Below, one piece after another: positions 54,399 through 63,991 of a DNA stretch of 64,000 nt. The first letter of the stretch is position 1. Each line of letters starts with the position of its first letter. This DNA is from Candidatus Thorarchaeota archaeon (lineage in GTDB: Archaea > Asgardarchaeota > Thorarchaeia > Thorarchaeales > Thorarchaeaceae), in assembly GCA_029855935.1 (NCBI GenBank), contig JAGSHN010000023.1, positions 71,516 through 135,515 on the forward strand, given 5' to 3'. Under the pieces are notes generated by a model that saw only the letters and a list, made by a program, of their open reading frames with translations, was not told the origin of the DNA and ran no database searches. Both the position numbers and the translations under genes were made by a program.

Positions 54399-54716
54399 TC
54401 ACACTATGAAGTCGCGGACGGTCGCGTCAATCCCCATCACGTCGCGTCTGATGACGGACTCTGATTTCGCGATGTAGAAGATTATGGAGTCGTAATCGTC
54501 CTTGATGACGCCCTTGAGCTCGACCTTGAGCGCCTTGAGTGCAGCCTCGGATATCTCGCCCTCGAAGACCGAGTTCTGTACTCTGAAGAGGTGGCGCCTG
54601 AGGATGGCGCGGACCTTGTCTATCCGTTCGACCTCGATGTCATAGACGACGATGGCGTACGTGTCACCACCCCCTCCTGGCCAGATAGGGGGAGTACTCG
54701 CTGCCCTCGCAGACAT
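54399..54716 (-). CDS. cas2: Cas2
   Basis: Small ferredoxin-like subunit of the Cas1-Cas2 integrase. The core TYAIVVYDIEVERIDKVRAI has the usual Asp at the end of strand 1, and FRVQNSVFEGEIS is the standard second motif. The core begins about residue 19; the only standard start in frame is ATG 54716, inside the end of cas1, which adds ~18 non-family residues (PPIWPGGGG). Last gene of the type I-B operon. Confidence 0.9.
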   Translation of the reverse strand: MSARAASTPPIWPGGGGDTYAIVVYDIEVERIDKVRAILRRHLFRVQNSVFEGEISEAALKALKVELKGVIKDDYDSIIFYIAKSESVIRRDVMGIDATVRDFIV

Positions 54717-55656
54717 GCTTGAGGAGCTTGTACGCGTCCAGTCTGAGCAGGTACTCTCTGGAGACCTTTCTCTTCAGTCTTGGATGTCTCGCTGTCTCGC
54801 GTAGCCGGTCCTCGAACTTGCGGATGAAGGTCCTCCGGCCAGTGTCCGCGAGCAGGCAGGAGTTGAGTTCCTGGTTGAAGTCCTCCGCAGTGATCAGCTT
54901 CAGGTTCAGGACATAGAAGATGACAGAGTCGACGAGGACGGGTTTGAAGACCTCAGCGAGGTCGAGGGCGAGCGAGTACCGTCGCTCCAGCGGCTCGTGC
55001 AGATAGCTTATCGACGGGTCCAGTTGCGTGTGGTACAGCTGCGTCAGGACTGCTGAGTAGAGGAGCGAGTTACCGAAGCTGATGAGGGCATTCACAGGAT
55101 TGTTTGGTGGGCGCCGCACGCGTGGCCCCATCTCAAAGTCCTTGATGATGTGGTCGAATGTCTCATAGTAGATACCCCAGGCGCGGCCCTCGACGCTCAT
55201 CAGCTCCGGGACGGATCTGCAGTCATCTATCTCCTCAGCACACTCCTCCAGGCTGTCCACAGCGGGGCTGAGCGGCTCGCCTTTCGTCTTGTGTTGACGG
55301 CACGTGTGGACCATGTTCTGGATAGACGCGTGCACGATCTCTCCAGCAATGAGAAGCCGTCTGTCAGCATCGAGATATGCCTCTGCCTGATTGACAACGG
55401 CATATCCAGAGATCAGTCTCCTGCGCGGATAGAACGACCCCTCGAAGTTCCCGTAGTGGCCGAAGAAGTGAATGGGAATGCCGAGCGACGAGAGAAATGA
55501 GATGACCCCCGATGTGAGCGTGATGTGACCGACAGCATATATCGCCTTCACCTGCTCAACAGGGATGATTGTACGACCCTCACGATTGACAAAGTGCAGT
55601 GTCGACTCTTTCCTCAGGAGCCTACCGTTGGCGGTCAGATACAGGTTTCTCTTCAT
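54664..55656 (-). CDS. cas1: Cas1 integrase
   Basis: 330 residues from ATG 55656 (MKRNLYLTANGRLLR), after GGTGTGATG. The beta-domain has IPVEQVKAIYAVGHITLTS. The catalytic helical domain carries VEGRAWGIYYETF (Glu), SYLHEPLERRYSLALDLAE (His, then Glu). All three metal ligands are present. Sequence style is that of type I-B Cas1. It overlaps cas2 by 53 bases and follows cas4 by four. Confidence 0.95.
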   Translation of the reverse strand: MKRNLYLTANGRLLRKESTLHFVNREGRTIIPVEQVKAIYAVGHITLTSGVISFLSSLGIPIHFFGHYGNFEGSFYPRRRLISGYAVVNQAEAYLDADRRLLIAGEIVHASIQNMVHTCRQHKTKGEPLSPAVDSLEECAEEIDDCRSVPELMSVEGRAWGIYYETFDHIIKDFEMGPRVRRPPNNPVNALISFGNSLLYSAVLTQLYHTQLDPSISYLHEPLERRYSLALDLAEVFKPVLVDSVIFYVLNLKLITAEDFNQELNSCLLADTGRRTFIRKFEDRLRETARHPRLKRKVSREYLLRLDAYKLLKHVCEGSEYSPYLARRGW

Positions 55657-55660
55657 CTCA

Positions 55661-56227
55661 TCACACCCTGCAATAGTCCCGATATGCACAGTGACGACAG
55701 GGAGCGTTCTCCGGGACTGGTGGTGGGGTGCGGGCCTGCATCATCTCCCTTATCCTCCCAACCGCCTCACGTACCTCTCTGCGCCCGTCGTCATCTAGGG
55801 CCACCTCCTGTGTGCGCCGGTTCGAGTAGATGTGGATGACTCCCGAACAGCGCACGCCGAGGGCCTCGAGATAAGACATATAGAATAGGAGCTGGAGGCG
55901 GGCAGCCCTTAGATACGCACCGGACTTCTTCACCTCGTGAACCAGAACGAGCTCTCCCATTGCCGTATGGTCGAGTCGGATCTGACCGAAGATGAGTTGT
56001 TCCTTCTCGGCCCGCGAGAAGGATGACTGATGTATCAGGTTCCCGATACGTACCAGCTCGGAGTCCTGCTCCCGACCGAGCCTGTGAAGGAAGAGCCACA
56101 GCTTTCGCTCGCAGACGACCAAGTAGTTTATCATCGTGCCGTTGATGCCTGACCACCCGCGCACAACAGGGTTTCCCGCCATCGTAAGTTCGTCAAAGAA
56201 TGAACTCATCGGACGGTCTGTACTCAT
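55661..56227 (-). CDS. cas4: Cas4 exonuclease
   Basis: 188 residues. RecB-like nuclease with an iron-sulfur cluster: first cysteine in VCERKLWLFLH, last three in APCRHCAYRDYC; catalytic strand VLVHEVKKSGAYLRA with His/Glu/Lys. Cas4 trims prespacers and selects the PAM side. The start at ATG 56227 is supported by AAGGAG upstream, inside the end of cas3. Confidence 0.9.
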   Translation of the reverse strand: MSTDRPMSSFFDELTMAGNPVVRGWSGINGTMINYLVVCERKLWLFLHRLGREQDSELVRIGNLIHQSSFSRAEKEQLIFGQIRLDHTAMGELVLVHEVKKSGAYLRAARLQLLFYMSYLEALGVRCSGVIHIYSNRRTQEVALDDDGRREVREAVGRIREMMQARTPPPVPENAPCRHCAYRDYCRV

Positions 56228-58445
56228 CACGCATCAACTCCTTCACAAGGAGACCCCTCCTCGGGTCATATGGCACGTCGCACACCGGCATGCCCCTGAG
56301 CGTATAACGCACGAGATTCTCGGACACAATTGTGCCAAACACGTACCTCCTGACGCTCAGGATGTATTGCGGGAGGTCGAACCATCTCTGTCCGCTGACC
56401 TCCTGTGCCTCCTCCTCGTAGTAGGACGGGATTATCTCGACAGAGTCGAATAGACGCATATACTCGTCACGGCGGGGCTTTGCCATTGGCACAACGGTCT
56501 CCCAGGTACTCCTGAGGGCGTCGTATGCGCCCTCAAAGCGGCTCTGCTCCTCCTCTGTATAGCCCTCGCGATAGACGGCCTCCACTATGGCCCGTGAACC
56601 AGCCTCTGAGAGGAGCAGGCCATCACCGGCATCACGTTCTCTCAGTTCTCTCAGAGTTGCACTGACCCTCTCTGTTGCTGTGTACACCCTGTCGTCGTAG
56701 GGACCTCCCTCAGAGAAGACGAACACGTCAGCAGCAGGTCTGATCCGGCCCTGACGGTTCACTCTCCCGAACCTCTGAAGCAGGGCATCGACTGGCGCTG
56801 GCTCAGTGAATAGCACGTCAAAGTCAAGATCGAGAGACACCTCGACGGCCTGGGTTGCAACGAGGACCCCTGAGCTTTCAATCTCGCCCTCTCGCTCTAT
56901 CCTGTCCCTGAGGGCAAACCTGCCATGTAGGAGCGTCACGTCGGCCGAGTGAAGTCTCTCGACGAGATCATCGTAGACCTGGAGCGCCCGGTTGACCGTG
57001 TTGCACACGATGAGGACTCGATTCTCATGAACACGTTCAGTGATGTCGTCGACGTGCTGCATCACATCGCCGTTCATCAGACGGACCCTGTGTCTGACCC
57101 TCTCATCGAGAGAAGAGTCAATGAGTACCTTGTCGGCCGGAATCCGCAGATGACGTGCGAACTCACGTCGGAGGAATGATGGAAACGTCGCAGACATCAG
57201 CAGTATGTCAGACCCTTGTTCCCGGGCCACCTCAAGGAGAAACAGGATCAGTGCTATCGTGTGCGGATCATATGTGTGGACCTCGTCTACCACAATGAGA
57301 GCGCCGGTGACCTCAGCAAGGCCCATCTCAAACCCACGCACTCCGAAGAGCGTCTTGAGGGGTTGGTACGGTGTCGTCACCTTGACGGCAGAGTAGATCT
57401 TCCGGGCGACAGATGCCAAGTAGGCCGGGTCGACACCAGCCCGCTGGTAGTCCTCCTCAGCATAGTAAGAATAGAGGAACTGTGCCGAACGATGGTGGAG
57501 CATGGAGACAACGTCGAACCGGTTCGTGTCGCCCTGAGAGAGCATATCACGGAGCCGCTCATACATCTTGTTGATGCTCGCCGTGGTGGGCAGCAGGTAC
57601 AGGACTCTTCGCTTTGCAGCACCGTTGTTCGCAGACCAGAGAAGCGCAGCCTCGGTCTTGCCTACACCCGTTGGCGCGACTATGATGCCCGGGCCGGTGA
57701 GTCCTGCTGCCAGACGCTGTATCGGCCGTGGGTTGAACCCACTGAAGACTTCGGTCCAGCTGACGCGGGGTAGTGACGAAGCGTGTGCTGAGGCAAGGTG
57801 GTCGCACGTGAGCATCAGGCCCCGTAGGCCCATGAGCCGTGTCCGTTCTGGCCCTGTGATCTGCGGTCGGCGCTGGCGGTAGTCGCCGACGTATCTCACA
57901 AACGGGTCGGGCTCGCTCATCTCTGCCAGAGCGGACTCCCAGTCTCTCGGTATGGTCCTCAGCGCGTCCGCAGCAGTCCGACTGACGCGGCTGCACTTGT
58001 CGGCGAGCTCTGGGATAAGACCCACGAGTTCGTTCCACGTGGAATGAAGTTCTCCAAGGTACCTGAGATATCTCTCGTAGCCTCCCGCTCCACGGGGCAA
58101 CGTGGAGTAGCCGTTCCACAGTGTGTCAAGATCCTTGTGATGGGAGAGGACGGTGAGGGCGACCTCGCGGCCGAAGTCCTCTGACGGCCACTTCAGCAGG
58201 GAGAGTATAGCGGCGGAGAGGATCTCATGACGGTAGCCCCAGTGTCCGCCGCCCTTCAGAGTCTTCTGAAAGCCCGCAGCAGCCTTTCCTAGGTCGTGTG
58301 TGACGACCGCCGAGGTGAGTACGTCGTATAGGCCCTGGCCGAAGATTCGCTCGTGACATCCGATATCCACGAGATTCTCGGCAATGCCCAGTGCTCTCAC
58401 TGTGTGGTCCCTGAGGGTCTCGTCAGGCTTTGCAAGGAGCACCAT
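56193..58445 (-). CDS. cas3: Cas3 HD-nuclease/helicase
   Basis: 750 residues in one chain. HD domain: DHTVRALGIAENLV (His14), VVTHDLGKAAAGFQ (His50-Asp51), HWGYRHEILSA. Helicase domain: Walker A IIVAPTGVGKTEAALLW near 250, DEVH box VVDEVHTYDPHT, LLMSATFPSF, and motif VI LLQRFGRVNRQG. Cas3 unwinds and degrades DNA marked by Cascade. The fused HD and helicase favour type I-B over I-A. Confidence 0.95.
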   Translation of the reverse strand: MVLLAKPDETLRDHTVRALGIAENLVDIGCHERIFGQGLYDVLTSAVVTHDLGKAAAGFQKTLKGGGHWGYRHEILSAAILSLLKWPSEDFGREVALTVLSHHKDLDTLWNGYSTLPRGAGGYERYLRYLGELHSTWNELVGLIPELADKCSRVSRTAADALRTIPRDWESALAEMSEPDPFVRYVGDYRQRRPQITGPERTRLMGLRGLMLTCDHLASAHASSLPRVSWTEVFSGFNPRPIQRLAAGLTGPGIIVAPTGVGKTEAALLWSANNGAAKRRVLYLLPTTASINKMYERLRDMLSQGDTNRFDVVSMLHHRSAQFLYSYYAEEDYQRAGVDPAYLASVARKIYSAVKVTTPYQPLKTLFGVRGFEMGLAEVTGALIVVDEVHTYDPHTIALILFLLEVAREQGSDILLMSATFPSFLRREFARHLRIPADKVLIDSSLDERVRHRVRLMNGDVMQHVDDITERVHENRVLIVCNTVNRALQVYDDLVERLHSADVTLLHGRFALRDRIEREGEIESSGVLVATQAVEVSLDLDFDVLFTEPAPVDALLQRFGRVNRQGRIRPAADVFVFSEGGPYDDRVYTATERVSATLRELRERDAGDGLLLSEAGSRAIVEAVYREGYTEEEQSRFEGAYDALRSTWETVVPMAKPRRDEYMRLFDSVEIIPSYYEEEAQEVSGQRWFDLPQYILSVRRYVFGTIVSENLVRYTLRGMPVCDVPYDPRRGLLVKELMRDEYRPSDEFIL

Positions 58446-58449
58446 CGGT

Positions 58450-59118
58450 CTATGTCAGCCCCATTGTCTGTGGGTCAAACATCTGCATCACAATGCCCCT
58501 ATCGGGGTCTACTACTCCCTCTCCTCGTGCCCGATAAGTGTCCGTGATCAGATAGAACGGCCTAGTACCTACTGCCCTCCGCGGGATCTCCTCCGTGAAG
58601 TAGAGTGGGAGAGCGTACATAAACGCCCAGCGGTATCCTGTCGGAGGACTCACGTACAGTCCTCGCCCGAAGAGGTTCTCCTCCTTGTCAGTCACCTGCT
58701 CAAGGTCCACCCTCTCCACCGAGTCCACAGTCGCAAGGTCAGTAGAGCGGCCCAACAGCAGCGGGAAGTGCGGCCTCCTCAGATGCTGCTCCATCTCCGT
58801 GTCCACGTAGAGTGTCAGGTGACAGTCGAACAGCATCTCCCTCCTGATGACGTTCCACTTTCCACCCTTTCCCGGCTCCACCTCCAGTATCCTCTCAAGG
58901 TCGGTCGCGCGTCCGCGAGAGGTGAAGGTGTAGGCCAGAAAGGTGTCGTGTGGAGTGATGATGCGGCCGGCCGTTGCTGAGAGCAGGCCGTACACGGTCG
59001 ACGGCGGCGGGAGAGGAAGGGTGGGCTGTCTGCCGATCATAAAACCGGCATATCTGAACGAGGCGGTCCACGAGCTTATCTCTGCACGTACAGCCTCCAC
59101 CGTGACCACCCTCTTCAC
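58450..59118 (-). CDS. cas5: Cas5, type I-B
   Basis: 222 residues from GTG 59118 (KRVVTVEAVRAEISSW), four bases after cas7. The N-terminal Cas5 pattern SFRYAGFMIGRQPTLPLPPP and STVYGLLSATAG is clear. It caps the 5' end of crRNA in Cascade. An upstream ATG at 59175 would overlap cas7 and adds non-family residues. Confidence 0.9.
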   Translation of the reverse strand: MKRVVTVEAVRAEISSWTASFRYAGFMIGRQPTLPLPPPSTVYGLLSATAGRIITPHDTFLAYTFTSRGRATDLERILEVEPGKGGKWNVIRREMLFDCHLTLYVDTEMEQHLRRPHFPLLLGRSTDLATVDSVERVDLEQVTDKEENLFGRGLYVSPPTGYRWAFMYALPLYFTEEIPRRAVGTRPFYLITDTYRARGEGVVDPDRGIVMQMFDPQTMGLT

Positions 59119-59122
59119 AGCC

Positions 59123-60127
59123 CTAGTCGATGAGGTCAGGTATGCGTTCCGACAGTGCCTTGACAACGCTGACAACCGAGCCCAAGACTACCTTCTCGCC
59201 AAACTCGGCCTGGAGCTTCTCCAGTGGCTCGGCCTGACTGTCCAGAAAGCCCGCCTCTCGGCCTATGAACAGCGGAGAGAGGACCTCATCGCCGTAGTCC
59301 TGCAGCACCTGACGCAGAGAGGCGATGTTTATCTCGGGAGCACCGTCTCTGGTAGTGACCGCGTGTGAGAGCAGATGGCTCCCCGTCCTGAATGCCCCAA
59401 GGATGACAAGACTGGGCGCGACCCGAGTCAGGTGTCGGGCCTGCATTGCGCCGCCCTCCAGGAACGGCAGGACCTCTATGACGTCCCGCACACGTTTCAC
59501 ACGAATCTCCTTGACCAGCTCGAAGTAGCCGTCGCTGCGCTTTGTGCAGACCTTGGCGTACTCAGACGGGACCTCGTAGTCGCTGGGCAGGTTCTGACTC
59601 CCCGCCGTCTGGACTGCCTTGAACACTCCCGCTGACTCAAGGTCTATCGAGAAGATGCCCTTCAGGACCGTGGAGTAGAACTCGTGCTCGTATGGCACAG
59701 GGTCGCCCTCCAGGCGAGAGAAAGTCCCGAAGTCTGCGGTAGGACGATGGGGCACTACCGAAACGAGCACCGACGTCTTGAGCACCGATTGCCTCGTCAG
59801 CGCGGAGCCCGTCTTGCCAGTCTTCTTCGGAGCCCGCATGTAACCAAAGATGTCATCATCCGGGTACTTGATGGGGTCTGCTGCGGTGTACGCTATCTTC
59901 TTCTCCCGATTGATGGGGGAGAGCTCCCATCCCTTCCTTCGTGCCAGGGTGTCCCGCCACCAGTATCTCCAGGCCTGTCCCGACACGTAGGGACGGGGGC
60001 CGTCATTGGTCCAGAACACCTTCGTCCTCACGATGTTGTCTGTCCGTTCTGACACGTCGGTGCCCGCATTGTTGAGCGCAGACGCCCACGTGTCGACAAG
60101 GACAAGACCCTGTATTGTCTTTGGCAT
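59123..60127 (-). CDS. cas7: Cas7 (Cst2/DevR family), type I-B
   Basis: 334 residues. Starts IQGLVLVDTWASALNNAGTD, followed by YVSGQAWRYWWRDTL, the Cst2/DevR signature, and ends with VVSVVKALSERIPDLI. It is the repeated backbone subunit that binds the crRNA spacer. Two bases separate it from cas8. Confidence 0.9.
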   Translation of the reverse strand: MPKTIQGLVLVDTWASALNNAGTDVSERTDNIVRTKVFWTNDGPRPYVSGQAWRYWWRDTLARRKGWELSPINREKKIAYTAADPIKYPDDDIFGYMRAPKKTGKTGSALTRQSVLKTSVLVSVVPHRPTADFGTFSRLEGDPVPYEHEFYSTVLKGIFSIDLESAGVFKAVQTAGSQNLPSDYEVPSEYAKVCTKRSDGYFELVKEIRVKRVRDVIEVLPFLEGGAMQARHLTRVAPSLVILGAFRTGSHLLSHAVTTRDGAPEINIASLRQVLQDYGDEVLSPLFIGREAGFLDSQAEPLEKLQAEFGEKVVLGSVVSVVKALSERIPDLID

Positions 60128-60129
60128 CT

Positions 60130-61584
60130 CTATTCCACCTCCATTGTTTCAACCAGTTCCTCTATATCGCCCTCGACGTCCTCCTCTTTCTTGAGGAAAT
60201 CCGAGAGCCAACTCGCCCCAGCCTCATAGATTCTGAAGAGGAGAAGATCCCTCACCTCGCTCCACTGTCTCTCATCGGGGAGTATGGCGTCCACAAGCTC
60301 GTCAAAGGTCAGGAGCGGTTGCCCCTTCTTCGCAACAGTGAGCTTGTGCATCCTGAGCAGGACCGTACGGAACTGTCCCAGATACTTTGCACGGTCCAGT
60401 ATCTGAATCAGCTTCAGGGAGTTTTCAGCCTTGCATATCTCTAGGATTCTGTCTGCCACATCCTTGATGGTCTGAATGCGTTCCTCGTCCATATTTCTCA
60501 ACCTCCTCAGATAGAGTGATACCAGTTCCCAACTACCTATCACGGTCATTCTTTGTCGATCCTCGAAGAAGTACCGAAGAATCGACCTATCTTCTACAAT
60601 CCGGCGATACACCTGATTCTCACGGATGTACGGGGCCTCATTGGGGTCCTCCTCCTTCCTCACGACGAATCCCTTTGCGACAACGCGATCCCACTGACTG
60701 GCCAGTCCACTGCGCTGAACGGCTATGAGATAGTCTACCACAGCCGACGGGATATCGTAGAACTCAAGAATGGGGTTTCGACCATCAGAGGAGAACGTGT
60801 AGAACCTCAATGGCACTATGAGCCTATCGAGGGGCATCACTTGTACATCGGGGTCCTGAACAATCTCCGTGAGAGCCGAAAATATCGCATTCAGTGTCGC
60901 GCCAGCCTTGTACCCCATATCAACAATGCCAGGTTCCTTTGCAGCGGCGATCCTCAGGGCCTCTGTGGTATTTCGTTTCGCGTATGCTAGGAGTATCTCC
61001 CAGCTCACTGTGTGCATTAGCAGCGCCCTGCGGTGCATCGGGCGCGACCTGCGGTATCCCAACTGCATCCTGCCGATCTTCTCTATCGCCAGTGGCATAA
61101 ACTGCACTGCCAAGAGACAGTTCGCGCAGAATGGCTCTCCCGTGCTCCACGCCGCAAAGAAATTGGCCATCGGCTGTGAGCCGAGAAGGGGAACCATCGT
61201 CTTGTCAACGCGCTGCCCATCTCTCCGGCCACATGCAACACAACTACCACTACTATGCGGCGGGCTGAGCGAATCGAGCAGCCCGTCAAGGAGCTTCCTG
61301 TACTCTGCCTTGCGATTCCTGATTGAGGGATTGCCCAGTTTCGAGTTCGGAAATATCATCCCTTGAAAGACCCTTGTCCAGTTCTCGTGGCAATATACGT
61401 CCACGAGCCATGGAATCTTCTTCTCAATGGCCGCTCGTGTCACCTTCCCCGGATGGTCAACATTCAGCAGACTGCACATTGCTGCGAGGCCCGAGTCGAC
61501 AAAGGGGTTTCCAGTCACCGAGAAGAGCGGGCCTGCGCCTGCCTTACCCCCAGCCTCCGACTTCTTCTCACCCCGCATCGTCAT
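60130..61584 (-). CDS. cas8: Cas8 (Cst1-like large subunit), type I-B
   Basis: 484 residues. Starts with GNPFVDSGLAAMCSLLN, as in Cst1/Cas8, and carries a zinc-finger pair CVACGRR and CANCLL, with PLLGSQPMANFFAAW between. The rest is helical. It recognises the PAM and recruits Cas3. It follows cas6 by nine bases. Confidence 0.85.
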   Translation of the reverse strand: MTMRGEKKSEAGGKAGAGPLFSVTGNPFVDSGLAAMCSLLNVDHPGKVTRAAIEKKIPWLVDVYCHENWTRVFQGMIFPNSKLGNPSIRNRKAEYRKLLDGLLDSLSPPHSSGSCVACGRRDGQRVDKTMVPLLGSQPMANFFAAWSTGEPFCANCLLAVQFMPLAIEKIGRMQLGYRRSRPMHRRALLMHTVSWEILLAYAKRNTTEALRIAAAKEPGIVDMGYKAGATLNAIFSALTEIVQDPDVQVMPLDRLIVPLRFYTFSSDGRNPILEFYDIPSAVVDYLIAVQRSGLASQWDRVVAKGFVVRKEEDPNEAPYIRENQVYRRIVEDRSILRYFFEDRQRMTVIGSWELVSLYLRRLRNMDEERIQTIKDVADRILEICKAENSLKLIQILDRAKYLGQFRTVLLRMHKLTVAKKGQPLLTFDELVDAILPDERQWSEVRDLLLFRIYEAGASWLSDFLKKEEDVEGDIEELVETMEVE

Positions 61585-61593
61585 AGCCGTGAC

Positions 61594-62349
61594 CTACCTC
61601 GTCCTCCCTCTCCTGCAGGCAATCATCCCGCAGCCCATGGCATTCTTCTCGCCGAGGCCGCAGTCGTAGGCGAACCCGAGTACGTCAGGCGAGCCCTCAA
61701 GCGTGATGTCCATCAGGTGGGCCTTGTGGAACGTGCCCTTGATCTCAATCCGTACGTTCTTGCTCCTCGGGATGTCCACCACCGAGGGTGTCCTCTTCGG
61801 GGGGTGCCCGTAGAACGCAGTGTACTTCTTCACGAGATTGAGCATCAGGCGCTCGGCGTACTCGGGGTCATCAGGCCCCATATCGATGACCCTGGGACCA
61901 GCCGGCGTCTCCTCGTGCCGCCGCAGGACAATTGGCGACAGCGTGGTGAATGTGACCTCTTCGTCCGTAAAGGTAATCCTCCCCGGTGACGACAGACCAA
62001 GCACCGAGAACCGGACACCGCCGAACTCCACGGACTCCGACATCGTGATCCCGTGGGCAAGGATGCGTGCCAGGTGGGCGTCGGGACTGCTGAACCAGAG
62101 GTACGCATCGTTGCTCAAAATCACGAGGCCCTCCGGTGTGGCCCGCCTTCGGGGTGCCTCAAGTCTTGAGAACGTGAAGAACTTGTACCCGCGCCTCGCG
62201 TGCAGCGCGTCGTACTCGGGGCCCCCGGACCTTAGCAGGTCGTAGAGCATCGCGGCTATCCCGTATTGGTACGAGTAGCTCAGCCTCGGCGGCCGCCCGT
62301 TCCTCCTCCACGGTGCAAGTGTCACTCGGAACCTCAACCGTCGCACCAC
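61594..62349 (-). CDS. cas6: Cas6 crRNA endonuclease
   Basis: 251 residues. RAMP-type endonuclease with YSYQYGIAAMLYDLL near the N-terminus (typical Cas6 helix) and the C-terminal Gly-rich loop CGLGEKNAMGCGMI. It cleaves repeats to give crRNAs with a repeat-derived 5' tag. It is the only Cas6 in the window and therefore the likely processor for all three arrays, including crRNAs used by the III-D complex. First gene of the I-B operon. Confidence 0.9.
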   Translation of the reverse strand: MVRRLRFRVTLAPWRRNGRPPRLSYSYQYGIAAMLYDLLRSGGPEYDALHARRGYKFFTFSRLEAPRRRATPEGLVILSNDAYLWFSSPDAHLARILAHGITMSESVEFGGVRFSVLGLSSPGRITFTDEEVTFTTLSPIVLRRHEETPAGPRVIDMGPDDPEYAERLMLNLVKKYTAFYGHPPKRTPSVVDIPRSKNVRIEIKGTFHKAHLMDITLEGSPDVLGFAYDCGLGEKNAMGCGMIACRRGRTR

Positions 62350-62424
62350 TCAGCAGTGCCTTCCGATATTGGACACACCAATTCGGTGGGACATTTGCCC
62401 GAGTAGGAAAGGGTGGCGTTCTCA

Positions 62425-62436
62425 GGTATAAGGGTT
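62425..62436 (-). promoter_or_regulatory. Promoter core of the type I-B cas operon
   Basis: Read on the minus strand, AACCCTTATACC lies about 75-87 bases before cas6. It is the same box type as the promoters at 31913 and 34541. Confidence 0.5.
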
Positions 62437-62899
62437 CGTTGTACGCCCTTCGAGGGATTCTTCCGCACTGAAACAACCCTGGCACAGGTTATCGCCGCGC
62501 ACGGGTAACCGACTCCGTCTGAGTAGGGCCGCTGGAGTCCACCCCGTTGCCGTGGGCCGATGACACAGGACACGGTTTGACAGGCTGGCACTCACAACTA
62601 CACGTCTCCGGAACTATGTGCACTGAGCAACCATCAACGCCTATTCTTGCGGAAAGGGGGAGGTGCGTGGGATCCGGACCGGCCTTGAGGCTGAGCCGAG
62701 GCCTGGAGCGCAGAATAACCTCTGGCAACACTGTGAGCGGGATGCCACCGGAACATTCCTGGGACCTTGCAGGTGGAGACAAAAAACCCCAGCACGGAGA
62801 AACGGTCCTTGCCAGTTGCACTGGGGTCACTCCCGAGAGCAGCTCCCCCTGTGACGCCCCCACGGCCGTCGAGATAGCACTCTCCTCGGTCAGCTACTT
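62437..62899. other. Intergenic stretch
   Basis: No gene recognised. It may contain further decayed parts of the beta-helix gene that follows. Confidence 0.35.
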
Positions 62900-63354
62900 G
62901 ACAGACAACTCCCCCCCAGTGACTACGCTGCGCATCTGTATCCGCCGCCCAACAACACCTATCACGGACAACTCAACTATGCTGGACCGGTAATGTGCTC
63001 TGTATCGCGGCCACCCGTCCTACAGCACGGTGGTCAACGATACGTTTGTGGCCGATAGAGAGTGCAGCTATGGACTGGCGGATCCTACGCTTCGGACAAT
63101 CTCATCAACTCCAACCATTTCGGCCTGAGTGGCCTCTCAAAGAAAGACGGAACAGAGAACTACTGGAACACGATAGGTCACGGCATCTGCTGGTCTGACT
63201 GTAGTGGCATCGGCACACACCAAATCCCGAGGGACGCAGGTTCGGTTGACTGTCACTCCACGGGCTGGGCGGCACTATGTCTCATCTTGCCAACAATCGA
63301 TCATCCTGGGGGCATCAGGTGCGAGTTGGGAGCGACCGTGGACTGGCAAGCGTA
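62900..63354 (+). pseudogene. Decayed NosD/right-handed beta-helix surface protein, C-terminal part
   Basis: Family-typical pieces appear in order but in different frames: NNTYHGQLNYAGP (about 62951), ALYRGHPSYSTVVNDTFVAD (about 62998), then SYASDNLINSNHFGLSG, NYWNTIGHGICWSDCSGIGT and IPRDAGSVD (63080-63260), ending PTIDHPGGIRCELGATVDW and a stop at 63354. This matches parallel beta-helix repeats with the NYWSDYSGxGT/IPGxAGSVD end and the following Ig-like start found in archaeal secreted proteins. Signal peptide and most repeats are gone. A remnant stranded between the cas operon and array 3. Confidence 0.65.
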
Positions 63355-63442
63355 AGGCCCACCAATATGATCGAGAAGCCGGGTTAGGGACTAGAACAAC
63401 TCAAGGCTAACGTCTGTGCGAGATCCGATGCCATTGGCCTAT

Positions 63443-63552
63443 CTATGTGTATCGCGTCACACCACCGTGCACAACTAGAGGTTTCCAGGACAGGGTGCAC
63501 ACAGCGACCACCATAACGCTTATTTTGGCAAAAATGGGTGAAAATACCTGCG
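63443..63552 (+). promoter_or_regulatory. CRISPR leader 3
   Basis: Same leader as before arrays 1 and 2, with two GTGCAC sites, CGACCACCATAACGCTTA and AATACCTGCG at the edge of the first repeat. Confidence 0.8.
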
Positions 63553-63991
63553 GTTTGAATCGGACTAGAAGTAGGGTTGAAACGCGCCCCACAGAACGGA
63601 CAGTACGACACGTTCGGAGTGTTTGAATCGGACTAGAAGTAGGGTTGAAACGTAGGTCGTCACCACGGGGGGGCCTATGACCTTTCTCAGTTTGAATCGG
63701 ACTAGAAGTAGGGTTGAAACCAGGACAAAGGTGCTACTACGCGAGGCGCTGGACCTGTTTGAATCGGACTAGAAGTAGGGTTGAAACCAGCTCGCGCTCA
63801 ATCACGAGCACGGGCTCTTGAGCACGTTTGAATCGGACTAGAAGTAGGGTTGAAACGACAGTAGGGCAGATGTTCGAGAGAGCAGTGTCTGCAGTTTGAA
63901 TCGGACTAGAAGTAGGGTTGAAACGAATCAAGGAGCCAAGCATAGAAGCAGAGAAGCAGAGTTTGAATCGGACTAGAAGTAGGGTTGAAAC
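63553..63991 (+). CRISPR. CRISPR array 3 (partial): 7 repeats visible
   Basis: Repeats identical to those of array 2, starting at 63553, 63621, 63690, 63757, 63826, 63894 and 63961; spacers 36-38 bases. A further spacer begins at 63992 and the array continues beyond the window. It lies on the upstream side of the I-B operon. Confidence 0.97.

Noticed and set aside
35172-63960. Self-targeting spacers
   Set aside because: No spacer was seen by eye to match other parts of the window, but a systematic comparison could not be done, so no claim is made.
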